In this document: positions 36,776 to 47,400 of the stretch, piece after piece
Position numbering within the stretch: position 1 is the first letter of the stretch
How the letters are laid out: every line of letters starts with the position of its first letter
NCBI RefSeq assembly: GCF_030580865.1
Contig: NZ_JAUQSY010000020.1
Coordinates: forward strand, 18,970-82,969
Direction of reading: 5' to 3'
Source of the DNA: Hymenobacter aranciens
GTDB taxonomy: Bacteria > Bacteroidota > Bacteroidia > Cytophagales > Hymenobacteraceae
DNA: 64,000 nt
Translations under genes and position numbers: made by a program
The notes under the pieces: model-generated
Databases searched by the model: none
Seen by the model: only the letters and a program-made list of their open reading frames with translations
What the model was told of the DNA's origin: nothing

Positions 36776-38566
36776 ATGCTAATGTACTCTACCACCATGC
36801 GACGGCTGGCGGGCGCCACGGCCCTGCTAAGCGCCAGCCTGCTGGCCGGCCCGGCCCGCGCCCAAACCCCGACCTGGCAATGGGCCCTGCAAACCACCAA
36901 CCCCACTCCCACCGACCGCAGCGAAGCCCAGGGCAACGCCGTGGCCACCGATGCCAGCGGCCGCGTGTACGTGGGCGGCGAATATGGCTCCGGCAACTCG
37001 GGGCTGATTCCGTACAGCCGGCAGTTTGCCGCGGCGGGCAGCGTGACGGCGCCGGCGGGCGGCTTCGTGGCGCAGGCCTCGGCCGTCGGGCAGTGGGCCT
37101 GGGTGACCAATGCCGTAGCTACTGGCGTAGCCAACACCGGCGGCACGGCTACCGACATAACGGCAGTGGCCGTAACGCCCACCGGCGAGGTGTACGCGGC
37201 CGGCACGGCCCAAGGCACCAGCCTGCAGGTGGGCAGCCGCACAGCGGCCCTGCCCGGCTCCGGCCAGGCCGTGTTCGTGGCGCGGCTCGACGCGGCGGGC
37301 AGCTGCCAGGGGCTGCAAATCGTGGAAGGCATCACCAGCGGCATCGAGCTAGCCGCCGACCCCAGCACGGGCGGTGTGGTGCTGGCGGGCCTCTACGAAG
37401 TGCCCATGAGCTTTGGCAACAACCCGCTGCCCGCCCCAACGGCCCAACTAGGGTCCGTGTTTGTGGCCCGGCTAGGGGCTGGTGGGCAATGGTCGTTTGC
37501 CACTAATTCGACCGGCGCGGCCAACATCGGCTCCGGCGTGCAGCTGGCGGTGGGGCCCGCGGGCCAGGTGGCGGTGGGCGGTGCGTATCTGCCGGGCACG
37601 CTGAGCTTCGGCGCGCATAGCCTGACCATCGCCAGCAGCAACAGTAACGCCTACTTCGTGGCCCAGCTTGATGCTACCAACCAGTGGCAGTGGGCCGTGG
37701 GCGGCAGCGGCAGCACCGACAGCCGCACCTACGACCTGGCCTACACGCCCGGCGGCACCGTATGGGCCGTGGGCGGGGGCCGCACCGGCACTGTGGTAGG
37801 CTCGCAAACGCTGACGGCGGGCGGTGGGCCAAACGCCAATAACCTGGCGGGCTTCCTGGGGCAGCTGTCGGCCGCGGGGCAGTGGGGCACCGTGCAGACC
37901 TTTGCCGCTACCGGCGATGGCCTGGGCGCGCTGGGTTTGCTAAGCCTCGACACCAACGGCCTGCCCGTGGTGATGGGCGCCCTGCGCGGCGACAATGGCC
38001 CCGTAACGGGCCAGCTGGGCAGCCAGATGCTTACCTCGCCCAACGACGACGTGTTGCTGTTCGTGGCGGGGCTCGATGCAGCCGGGCAGTGGCGCTACGT
38101 GACTACGGTGCCCCAGCCGGCCCTGCAGGATGGCATCAACCCCAAGGCCCAGGCCCTCGACCGCAGCGGCAACCTGCTGCTCACCGGCGGCTTGTTCGGC
38201 AACATCACCCTGGGCGGCACTACGCTCAGCGGCAGCGGACGCAGTTTCGTGGCCACCAACGACTGGGGCGACGTCTTCCTAGCCAAGCTCACCAACGTCA
38301 CCATTCTGGGCAGCCGCCCCAGCGCGGCGGCTGCAGCCGCACCGAGCTGCTTTCCCAGCCCGGCCCGCGGCACGGCCACGCTGCGCCTGCCGGCGGCTGC
38401 CGCCACGGCTCAGCCCATAGCACTGCTCGATGCCCTGGGTCGGGCCGTGCGCCACTACACCGTGCCCGCCCGCGCCACCGAAACCCCGCTCGACCTGATG
38501 GGCCTGGCGCCCGGCCTCTACGTGCTGCGCACGGGCGCGGCCACGGCGCGACTGGTAGTCGAATAA
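36776..38566 (+). CDS. Secreted beta-propeller-like T9SS protein
   Basis: This is a 596-aa protein with a signal peptide (RRLAGATALLSASLLAGPAR then AQ). The start may be ATG 36776, 36782 or 36797; all leave the signal intact. The body holds SBBP-like blades of about 60-80 residues with the pattern GNAVATDASGRVYVGGEY, VFVARLDAAGSCQGLQ and VFVARLGAGGQWSFATN. The C-terminal T9SS domain begins CFPSPARGTATLRLP and ends TARLVVE. It resembles the next gene in layout, so the two are probably related by duplication. The role is unknown; it is expected outside or on the cell surface. Confidence 0.82.
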   Translation: MLMYSTTMRRLAGATALLSASLLAGPARAQTPTWQWALQTTNPTPTDRSEAQGNAVATDASGRVYVGGEYGSGNSGLIPYSRQFAAAGSVTAPAGGFVAQASAVGQWAWVTNAVATGVANTGGTATDITAVAVTPTGEVYAAGTAQGTSLQVGSRTAALPGSGQAVFVARLDAAGSCQGLQIVEGITSGIELAADPSTGGVVLAGLYEVPMSFGNNPLPAPTAQLGSVFVARLGAGGQWSFATNSTGAANIGSGVQLAVGPAGQVAVGGAYLPGTLSFGAHSLTIASSNSNAYFVAQLDATNQWQWAVGGSGSTDSRTYDLAYTPGGTVWAVGGGRTGTVVGSQTLTAGGGPNANNLAGFLGQLSAAGQWGTVQTFAATGDGLGALGLLSLDTNGLPVVMGALRGDNGPVTGQLGSQMLTSPNDDVLLFVAGLDAAGQWRYVTTVPQPALQDGINPKAQALDRSGNLLLTGGLFGNITLGGTTLSGSGRSFVATNDWGDVFLAKLTNVTILGSRPSAAAAAAPSCFPSPARGTATLRLPAAAATAQPIALLDALGRAVRHYTVPARATETPLDLMGLAPGLYVLRTGAATARLVVE

Positions 38567-38584
38567 GCTGCCTAGGAACTGTCT

Positions 38585-38626
38585 AACGGCCAGTTCGGAC
38601 CCGCCTCGGGTTCGGGCTGGCCGTTT
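38585..38626 (+). terminator. Hairpin after the first beta-propeller gene
   Basis: AACGGCCAG pairs with CTGGCCGTTT, with an inner GACCCG/CGGGTT helix. It lies 18 nt past the stop. Confidence 0.65.
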
Positions 38627-38752
38627 GGTATTTAATGCCATTGCCCATCTGGTCGGGGGGGGTATTCCAGGCTGCTCCGCCGCGCAGGCAACCCTGCGCG
38701 GCGCCGGGGAGTCATGCTCCCGATACCGTTTAACCCCCTTTCATTTTCTGCA

Positions 38753-40450
38753 ATGAAACACCTGATGACTGGCGCCGCCACCGCCCTGCTGCTGCTGGCG
38801 TCCGCCCACCTTCACCCGGCCACCGCCCAAAGCTGGGCCTGGGCCAACGCCGCCTCCACTACCCCCAACGCCGAATCGTGGGCCGAGAAGGTGGCCTTCG
38901 ATGCGGCGGGCAACGCCGTGGTGGCGGGGCACTTCTCGGGCACGCTGGTGCTGGGCCGCCACACCCTGGTGAGCGCCGGGGGCGAAGATGTATTTGTGGC
39001 CCGCGTGGACGCCACCGGCGACTGGGCCCAGGCCGTGCGCGCCGGCGGCCCCGCCGACGACTATGCCATGGGCCTGGCCGTAGCGCCCGATGGCACCGCC
39101 ACCGTAGTGGGCGGCTTCGAAAGTAAACTGGCCACCTTCGGCTCCTTTGTGCTGCCCAATAGCGGCTCCAACAGTTCTACGCAGGACGTATTCATTGCCC
39201 GCCTGAGCCCGGCCGGGGTGTGGACGCAAGCGGCTCGCGCCGGCGGCCAGGGCCACGACCACGCCACCGCCGTAGCCCTAGCCCCCGATGGCACGGCCAC
39301 GGTGGTGGGCGGCTTCCAGGGGCCCACGGCGGCGTTTGCGGGCACGCTGCTGCGCAATACCACCCTCGCCGGCGGCTTTGAAGACGTATTTGTGGCCCGC
39401 TTCAGCGCGGCCGGGCTCTGGACCAGAGCCATTAGCGCCGGCAGCGCCGATACCGACCACGCCAACGCGGTGGCCGTGGCGCCCGATGGCTCGGCCGTGG
39501 TGGTGGGCACGTTTTACGGCGAAAAAATAGCCCTCGGTACCAAACTAGTATCTAACAGTACGGGTAATAGCGGCCCGGCCGACGTATTTGTGGCGCGGCT
39601 GACGCCCGCCGGCGACTGGGACCGGGCCGCGGGCCTGGGCGGCAGCGCCAATGACGAAGGCTTCGGGGTGGCCCTGCACGCCAACGGCGATGCCACCGTG
39701 GTGGGCAGCTTTGCCAGCCCCACGCTGACCGTGGGCCCCGCTACGCTAACCAACAACACGCCCGGCAACACCATGTACACCGACGTATTCGTGGCCCGCC
39801 TGAGCGCGGCCGGCACCTGGACGCAGGCCGTGAGCGCCGGCGGCAACCGCTACGACTGGCTGAACTCGGTGGCCGTGGATGCCCAGGACCGCGCCGTGGT
39901 AGCGGGCAGCTTTACCTCCACCAGTTTCACGGCGGGCATGTTGATGCTGAGCAACACCACCGCGCCTACCACCCACAACGAGGTGCTGGTGGGCACCCTC
40001 GATGCCAACGGCCACTGGAGCAGCCTCTGCCGGGCCGGCGGGCCGCAGCTCGACATTGCCACCAGCGTGGCCTACAGCCCCCTGGGCCGTGTGGTGGTGG
40101 CCGGGGTGATTCACGGCCCGGCGGCGCAGTTTGGCCCCACTACCCTGGTGGCGGCCAAGCCGGCGGCCTTTGTGGCCAGCCTGGGGCAGCTGCCGCTGAC
40201 CAGCCGCCCGGCCGCCACGGCCACCCTGGCCCTGGGCCTGGCCCCCAACCCCGCCCACGGTAGCGTGCGGGTGAGCCTGCCTGCTACGGCCGCCGCCACC
40301 CCGCTGCAGGTGCTGGACGCAACCGGCCGCGAGCTGCGCCGGCTGGCCGCCATGCCCGGCCGCGAAACCACACTCGACCTCAGCGGCTTGGCGCCGGGCC
40401 TGTACCTGCTGCGGGCAGGTGCCGCCACCGGCCGCCTGCTGGTGGAGTAA
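38753..40450 (+). CDS. Secreted beta-propeller-like T9SS protein (paralog of the preceding gene)
   Basis: This 565-aa protein has signal peptide MKHLMTGAATALLLLASAHL ending near PATAQ. About seven SBBP-like blades repeat VAPDGTATVVGGFE, DVFVARLSAAGLWTRAISAG and GTWTQAVSAGGNRYDW. The T9SS domain starts LGLAPNPAHGSVRVSLP and ends GRLLVE. ATG 38753 is chosen because the 13 upstream residues would displace the signal peptide. The stop is followed within 40 nt by the duplicated palindromic promoter element. Confidence 0.82.
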   Translation: MKHLMTGAATALLLLASAHLHPATAQSWAWANAASTTPNAESWAEKVAFDAAGNAVVAGHFSGTLVLGRHTLVSAGGEDVFVARVDATGDWAQAVRAGGPADDYAMGLAVAPDGTATVVGGFESKLATFGSFVLPNSGSNSSTQDVFIARLSPAGVWTQAARAGGQGHDHATAVALAPDGTATVVGGFQGPTAAFAGTLLRNTTLAGGFEDVFVARFSAAGLWTRAISAGSADTDHANAVAVAPDGSAVVVGTFYGEKIALGTKLVSNSTGNSGPADVFVARLTPAGDWDRAAGLGGSANDEGFGVALHANGDATVVGSFASPTLTVGPATLTNNTPGNTMYTDVFVARLSAAGTWTQAVSAGGNRYDWLNSVAVDAQDRAVVAGSFTSTSFTAGMLMLSNTTAPTTHNEVLVGTLDANGHWSSLCRAGGPQLDIATSVAYSPLGRVVVAGVIHGPAAQFGPTTLVAAKPAAFVASLGQLPLTSRPAATATLALGLAPNPAHGSVRVSLPATAAATPLQVLDATGRELRRLAAMPGRETTLDLSGLAPGLYLLRAGAATGRLLVE

Positions 40451-40488
40451 GGCCCCGCCCCAAGGCCCGCAAAACCTGATTTATGGCT

Positions 40489-40540
40489 CAAAATACCCGG
40501 AAGTGGGTATTGAACCGGGCCAGCCCCCGGCCGACCTTTG
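40489..40540 (+). promoter_or_regulatory. Palindromic element plus promoter, copy 1
   Basis: The 24 nt at 40489-40512 are identical to 41406-41429. They contain the dyad AATACCC-GGAAGT-GGGTATT and end in the -33 TTG (40510-40512). A 20-nt spacer leads to GACCTTTG (40533-40540), a near match to TAnnTTTG. The dyad touches the -33 box, as an operator or activator site would. No convincing intact gene lies directly downstream; the next coding traces are a 44-codon frame and a pseudogene. Confidence 0.65.
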
Positions 40541-40675
40541 TGGCATCGGGTGGCCCGGCATAGTGGTTTAGGGATGGACCCTGGGGACCGGCTCACCCGA
40601 TGGCCCGCGCCGGATGAAACGGGCCGGCGCCAGGCAGGCGCTGCCAAATCATCATTCTGCAAAAAGGTAGTCGCG

Positions 40676-40701
40676 GGGCGTGGCCGGCCAAGGCCACGCC
40701 C
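40676..40701 (+). other. Strong GC hairpin in the long gap after copy 1 of the promoter
   Basis: GGGCGTGGCC and GGCCACGCCC pair perfectly across a 6-nt loop. There is no T-run, so it is more likely an RNA structure or repeat than a terminator. Apart from this, 40541-40782 has no credible gene. Confidence 0.5.
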
Positions 40702-40782
40702 TTGCGGGGCGCAGGCGGGGCTCCGTAACTATTGGCCGAAATATTGCGGGAGCGTCTTTTCACACTTCTTACTTTCTGAGCT

Positions 40783-40917
40783 ATGCAATTCATTACCTCT
40801 TTGCTAAAGGCGCTGAAACGCGGCCTGGGCCCTGGTGGCTGGACCTGGCTGGGCACCTTATTCCTACTGGCCAACAACCCGGCGGCCACCTCTACGCTGG
40901 AGCTGCCGCTGGCCTGA
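40783..40917 (+). CDS. Possible 44-aa signal-peptide-like small protein or gene remnant
   Basis: The frame encodes MQFITSLLKALKRGLGPGG, then WTWLGTLFLLANNP and a short tail. It has a basic N-region and a hydrophobic core like an export signal. The start of the large gene at 41494 has the same build (RLRWRLPLVGGMWLALLLTG), so this may be the leftover 5' end of a lost paralog. It lies downstream of copy 1 of the palindromic promoter. Translation is not established. Confidence 0.3.
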   Translation: MQFITSLLKALKRGLGPGGWTWLGTLFLLANNPAATSTLELPLA

Positions 40918-40976
40918 GTGGCCGGTAGGCCAGGGCGGGCATTGCGCTGGGGCGGGCATCCCGCCCCGGCGCTTCT

Positions 40977-41296
40977 GTGCGGTACGGTCAGGCGTGTGCC
41001 TGCTGTTTTTTCTTATTCATGTTTGTCGCGGTACATGCTCTGGCGACGTCATCGTCGAGCAACAATAATCCTACCCCGGCCACGCCCAAAGGCATGTCGT
41101 GGACGGCAACTGACACCAGCATGACCACCACCCAAACCCGCATCACGCAGCATTCGGGCATGTTTGGCCACACTGGCGCCGCGGCCTCACGGCCACCGAT
41201 ATTGTGGGCACGTTCAGGTTTTTGGGGTATGGGCTCGGGTACTGCCTCCCGGTGCAGCAAACCATCACCAACGGCAAGTTCAACGTGAACCTGTAG
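40977..41296 (+). pseudogene. Decayed copy of the small WTVDG/GKFNV secreted-protein family
   Basis: The left part encodes a hydrophobic segment (CFFLFMFVAVHALATS) and NNNPTPATPKGMSWTATD, matching the APAKGMSWTVDG region of the intact protein at 49460. After about 41160 the homologous sense continues in a different frame: LTATDIVGTFRF, then QQTITNGKFNVNL and a stop at 41294. This matches LTATNIIGTYSFTG and KTISNGKFNVAL of the copy at 51244. About 70 codons of the middle are missing and the frame is broken. It is probably non-functional. Confidence 0.7.
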
Positions 41297-41405
41297 CCCT
41301 GCACCAGGCCGTCGTCGACGGTAGCCCGCCGCCCGCCGCCAAGCCCCTCTCCCCGGGGCTTGGCGGCGGGCGGTTTGGCGTTGGGGCGGGCCGGGTGCGG
41401 CGGCC

Positions 41406-41458
41406 CAAAATACCCGGAAGTGGGTATTGCAGCACCCAGACAGTGCGGCGGACCTTTG
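41406..41458 (+). promoter_or_regulatory. Palindromic element plus promoter, copy 2, upstream of the giant T9SS gene
   Basis: The same 24-nt element as at 40489 ends in TTG at 41427-41429. A 21-nt spacer is followed by GACCTTTG at 41451-41458, and the ATG of the 2326-aa gene comes 35 nt later. The dyad AATACCC/GGGTATT overlaps the -33 region, suggesting regulation by a dimeric DNA-binding protein. The LuxR-type gene at 48683 is one candidate (inference). Confidence 0.7.
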
Positions 41459-41493
41459 TGCGACTGTTTTATCCCCTAATTCCTTCCTCTCCC

Positions 41494-44400
41494 ATGCATA
41501 TGCTTACCCTATTTTTTCGCCGCCTGCGCTGGCGCCTGCCTCTGGTGGGCGGCATGTGGCTGGCCCTGTTGCTGACAGGCCCGCTGCGGGCCCTGGCCAG
41601 CGACCGGCCGGCCAGCGCAACTCCTTCATTGGCTGAGGCCCTCAACGCCGATGGCACGCTGCGCGCCGGGGCGGCGGGCTCGTTCGACGCCCGCGCCTTT
41701 GAGATGCGCACGGCGCCCGATGGGCGACCCGTGTTTCGGCCGGCCGAGGCCAAGCGCCTCACCGGAGCAGGGGATGAGAAGTGGCAGGATGGATTCGGCG
41801 CGGCGGGCATTAGCAGCAACATCCAGGTAGTTGCCCGGGTGGGCAGCGACATCTACGTCGGCGGGTTTTTCACGACCGTTGGCAACGTGGTAGCAAACCG
41901 CATAGCAAAGTGGAACGGCACGGCCTGGAGCTCGGTGGGCACGGGCACAGCCAATGGCGTGAATGGCGGCGTATACGCGCTGACTACCAGTGGCACCGAC
42001 CTTTATGTGGGCGGTGACTTCACCCAGGCCGGGGGCGCGGCGGCCAATCGGGTAGCCAAGTGGAACGGCACCAGCTGGAGCAGCCTGGGCACCGGCGCCA
42101 CCAACGGCATCAGTAGTGCGTCCAGCACGGTGTACGGTATCGCCATGATTGGCAGCAATGTGTACGTGGGCGGTAGCTTCAGCCAGGCTGGTGGAGTGAG
42201 TGCCGCCAACCTGGCCCGCTGGGATGGCACGGCGTGGAACAGCGTGAGTGGCGGGGTGAACAACACCATTCGCGCTATGGCAGCCGTGAACACGGACCTG
42301 TACGTTGGGGGCAGCTTCACGCAGGCCGGGTCGGTAACGACCAACTACATCGCCAAATGGAATGGCACCAGCTGGAGCGCCCTGGGCCCCGGCCTGTCGG
42401 GCGGCACGGTTTCATCTATGGCAGCCTCGGGCATGGACGTGTACGTGGGGGGCGGTTTCTCGCCAACTGCTGGGCAGCCCGGCAACCGGATAGCCAAATG
42501 GAATGGCACCAGCTGGAGCGCCCTGGGCACAGGGCCGGCCGCTTATAGCAACATTTATTCCATCGCCGTGATTGGGTCAACGGTGTACGCAGGTGGTGAC
42601 TTCACTACCGGCTCGGGCAGCACAGCCAGCGTAGGCAACTATATTGCCCAGTGGAACGGCTCCGCCTGGACCAGCCTGGGTACGGGTGCGGCCAATGGCA
42701 CGAACTATTATGTCCGGGCAATGCTGCCCCTGGGCTCCGACCTGTACGTAGCTGGCGACTTCACCCAAGCCGGTGGAATGCCAGCCAGCCGGATAGCCAA
42801 ATGGAACGGCTCGGCCTGGAGTGCGCTGCCGTTCGGGGTGGCCAATGGCGCCCTCGATGGCACCATCAACGCCGTGGCCATCTCGGGCTCCGACGTGTAC
42901 GTGGGCGGTACTTTCACGCAGGTAGGCACAGTGGCTGCCGCACGGGTGGCCAAATGGGATGGCAGCACGTGGAGTGCCCTGGGCAGCGGCGTGGCCGGGG
43001 GGCAGGTACACGCTCTGGCACTGCTGGGCTCCGACCTCTACGTGGGGGGCAACATCAGCATTGCGCAGGCTGGCGGCGGCTTCTTCTTCTACCTCGGCAA
43101 GTGGAATGGCACGGCCTGGAGCAGCCTGGGTACCAACCCCAACGGTGCGGTGTACGCACTGGCGGCCCTGGGCTCCGACCTGTACGTGGGCGGACAGTTT
43201 AGCCAGGCCGGCGGGGCCAATGCCGGCAACATTGCGAAGTGGAGCAACGGTACCTGGAGCCCCCTGCTGGAGGGCACGCACAACGGCGTAGGCAGCACCG
43301 TACGGGCGATGGCAGTGATGAACAACGCCCTCTACGTTGGGGGTGATTTTCTGACCGTGGGGTACGCAAACACTATTGAACCGCGCACGCGGATGAACCT
43401 AGTGGGCCGCTGGGATGGCACGGCCTGGAGTAGCCTGGGCACGGGCTCGACCAACGGCATCACCCAGGGCATGAGCGTTTATGCGCTGGCCGTATCCGGC
43501 AACACGCTGTACGTGGGCGGCCGCTTTGCGGAGGCCGGGGGCCTGTCAGCCCGCTCCGTAGCCCGCTGGGACGGCAGCAGCTGGAGCAGCCTGGGTGCGG
43601 GCGTCTCCAATGGCATCAATACTAATTATGTGGATGTGTACGCGCTGGCCGCTCAGGGCGCCACGGTGTACGCGGGTGGCGAGTTTGCCGCCGCCGGCGG
43701 GGCACCCGCCAGCTACATTGCCAAATGGAACGGCACGACCTGGGCGACGATGGGCACGGGCCTGAATGGCATCGTGCGGGCGCTGGCCGTCACGCCCGCC
43801 GCCCTGGTAGTTGCCGGGGGCGACTTTACCCGGGTAGGTGATGGCAGTAAAGTGACTTCCCGCTTCGGGGTATACGCTGACCAATTGCTGGAGCCCACCA
43901 TCACCAGTTTCTCGCCCGCCAGCGGGCAGGTGGGCACGGTGGTCACCCTCACCGGCACCAACTTCACCGGCGCCACGGCCGTGGCTTTCAACGGCACGGC
44001 CGCCAGCAGCTTCACCGTCAACTCGGCCACCAGCATCATGGCTACCGTGGCCAGCGGCACCAGCACCGGTACCCTCACGGTGAGCAATGCGGATGGCACG
44101 GCCACCAGCGCCACTAGCTTCACGGTGCTCACGGCGGGCACGCCCGTGCCTTTCGCCTACACCGGCGGCCCCCAAACCTACACCGTGCCGGCCGGCGTGA
44201 CCCAGCTGCGCGTGGTGGCCAACGGGGGCAGCCACGGCTTCAGCGGTGGGCGCGGCGCCACCGTAAATGCCTTGCTGCAAGTGACACCCGGCGAAGTACT
44301 GACCTTGGTGGCCGGCGGTGCCGGCACTCTGGCCAGCTCGCCTACCACGCCCGGCCAAGGCGGCTACAATGGCGGCGGCAACGGCGGCAACACCGCCCAG

Positions 44401-47400
44401 CCCGGTAACTACAATCCCGGTGAAGGGGGAGCCGGCGCCAGCGACCTGCGCCGCATCAGCGGCGCCACTACGGCCCTGCCCTTCGGCAGCGGCGACCTGA
44501 GCAGCACCCTGGGCCAGCGCCTGCTGGTGGCCGGCGGGGCCGCCGGCGGCACCACTAATGCCGGGGCTAGTGGCCCGGGCGGCGCCGAAAGCGGCCAGGC
44601 TGGCACCGCTACTGCGGGCGGCGCGGGCGGCCAGCGCTCCGGCACCGGCTACGGCACCGATGGCACCCTCGGCCGCGGTGGCCAGGGCGGCGACGATAAT
44701 AGCTCGGGCGGCGGGGGTGGCGCCGGCGGCGGCGGCGGCTACTACGGCGGCGGCGGGGGCGCGGGTGGCAATAGCTTTCAGGGCTGGGGCCCGGGTGGCG
44801 GCGGCTCCAGCTACGCCGACCCCACGGCGCTGGTGAGCGGCACTGCACCCGCCTACGGTCTGCGTAGCAGCAGCGGCGCGGGTTCGCTGGTGCTCACGCC
44901 GTTTGGCTTGGTCACAGCCGCTCCGGCCATCGCCAGCTTCACCCCGGCCAGCGGCCCGGTGGGCACGGTGGTCACCCTCACGGGCAGCAATTTCACCGGC
45001 GCTACGGCCGTGGCTTTCAATGGCACTGCCGCCAGCAGCTTCACTGTCAATTCGGCTACCGGCATCACGGCTACCGTGGGCAGCGGCAGCAGCACCGGCG
45101 CCGTCAGCGTGACCACGCCCGGCGGCACGGCTACGAGTGGCAGCAGCTTCACGGTGACGGTACCTTGCACCGACCAGGTGACGGTGAGCGTGACGCCGGC
45201 TGGTCCGGTAAGCCTGCCCAGCGGCGGCAGCCAAGTGTTGACCGCAACGGCAACGATGGCGGGATTTAATGCAGGTGGCAGTGGCTTCCGGGGCACCGTA
45301 CACGCACTGTTGGTCTTATCAAACGGCCAGACATTGGTGGGCGGTTCCTTCGACCAATACAATGGGGTGGCCGTGCCGCGAAGCCTGGTGCGGCTCAACG
45401 CCGATGGCAGCCGTGACCTGACTTTCAACGGCAGCAACAGCGGCTTCGACGGCCTTGTGTGGTCGCTGGTGCTGGAGCCAGACGGACAAGTGCTGGTGGG
45501 CGGCAACTTCCAGATGTATAACGGGCAAGACGTGCCGGACCACCTGGTGCGCTTCAACGCCGATGGCAGCCGCGACCTGACGTTTAACAGCGGCGGCAGT
45601 GGCTTCAGTGGCGGCGAGGTGCGGGCGCTGGCGCTGGAGCCAGACGGACAAGTGCTGGTAGGCGGCGGCTTCACCACCTACAACGGGGGTAATTGCTCCG
45701 ATGGATTGGTTCGGCTGAATACCGATGGTAGCCGCGACGCTGGCTTCAATGGCGGCAGCGGCACTGGCTTTGACCAGGTGGTGTATGCGCTGGCCCTGGA
45801 GCCGGACGGCCAAGTGCTGGTGGGCGGGTTGAGCACGTTCTATAATGGGGTGAACGTGCCCGATGGACTGGTGCGACTGAACGCCGATGGCACCTACGAC
45901 CCAACATTTAACGGAGGAAACACGGGTATTACGGGGACTGTAATGGCGCTGGCCGTGGAGCCGGACGGGCAGGTGCTGGCGGCCGGGCCCATCTTTCTCT
46001 ACAACGGGGCGCTGGCACCCGACGGCATGATGCGCTTCAACGCCGACGGCAGCCTGGACACGAGTATTAACGGTGACTTTGGCTTCCCGGGTTACCCACG
46101 GGTATTGGCGCTGGAGCCAGATGGGCAGATTCTGGTGGGCGGGGCATTTAACCAGTACAATGGCGTGAACTGCCCCGACGGGCTGGTGCGCCTCAATGCC
46201 AACGGCAGCCGGGATGTCAGCTTTAACAGTGGCGCGGGATTTGGCGGGCCGGCTCCCCTCGATGTGATTGCCCTGGCCCTGCTACCGAGTGGCCAGGTGC
46301 TGGCCGGGGGGTATTTCAGCACCTACAATACTGCTGATGTGCCCGATGGCCTGCTACGCCTTGGTGCCGATGGCGCCCGCGCTGATGAGGCCGTAGCCCT
46401 GCCCGGTGCCACCTTTGTATTCAACCCCGGCGGCAGCGCCGGGGCTATGCTCAGCGTCACGCAGTCGGGCAGCTACACGGCCACGGCCACCGACCCAGCC
46501 ACAGGCTGCAGCTACACTTCAGCTCCGGTGCAGGTAACCGTGGCCGCCGCCCTGCCCGACCTCATCGTGAGCACCTCCATGCCCACCGTGAGCGGCAGCT
46601 ATAATAATGTTACCGTCACCGGCACCGGCGTGGCTACCTTGAGCGGCGCCCTCAGCGTGGCCGGCACCCTCACGGTGCAGGGCGGCGGCAGCCTCTACAC
46701 CAACTGCCAGCCCCTCACCGGCGCGGGCAGCTTCGTACTGGCCGACAGCGCCCGCCTAGGCATCTGCGATGCGGCCGGCATCAGCGCCAGCGGCGCCACC
46801 GGCGCCGTGCAGCTCAGCGGCAGCCGCAGCTACTCGGCCAATGCGTACTACGTGTACAACGGCACGGCCCCGCAAGTGAGCGGCCCCGGTCTGCCCGCCA
46901 CCGTGCGCGAGCTGGTGCTCGACAACGCTGGCAGCCCCGCCATCGACCTCACCCTGAGCCAGGACCTGGCCGTGACCCAAGTAGTGCGCCTCACCAACGG
47001 CAACCTCAGCCTGGGCAGCCACGTGCTCACGCTGCGCTCCGGCGCCGCCGGTACCGCCCTGCTGGTGAACACCGGCGGCCAGGTGCAGAACAACACCGGC
47101 ACCTGCCGGATGGAGCGCTACATCGACCCCACGCTCAACCCGGGCGTCGGCTACCGCCACTTCTCGGCGCCGGTTACCAGCATGCCCATGAGCGGGCTGG
47201 TCACCAACGGCTTCACGCCGGTATTCAACCCGGCCTACAACACCTCGGCCACGCCCAACCTCGTTACGCCCTTCCCCACGGTGTTTGGCTACGACGGCGG
47301 CCGCGTGCCCACCAGCCCGGCCACTACTTACTCTGACTTCGACAAAGGCTGGTACTCGCCCGCCGCTACCGACGTGCTGGCCCAGGCCACCGGCTACACC

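Noticed and set aside
40538..40807. 89-aa frame downstream of promoter copy 1
   Set aside because: The composition is Pro/Arg/Gly-rich with a run through the GC hairpin and no recognisable domain. It may be a fortuitous frame.
41164..41493. Upstream extension of the giant T9SS gene
   Set aside because: It runs through the pseudogene tail and the promoter; the signal peptide begins at ATG 41494.
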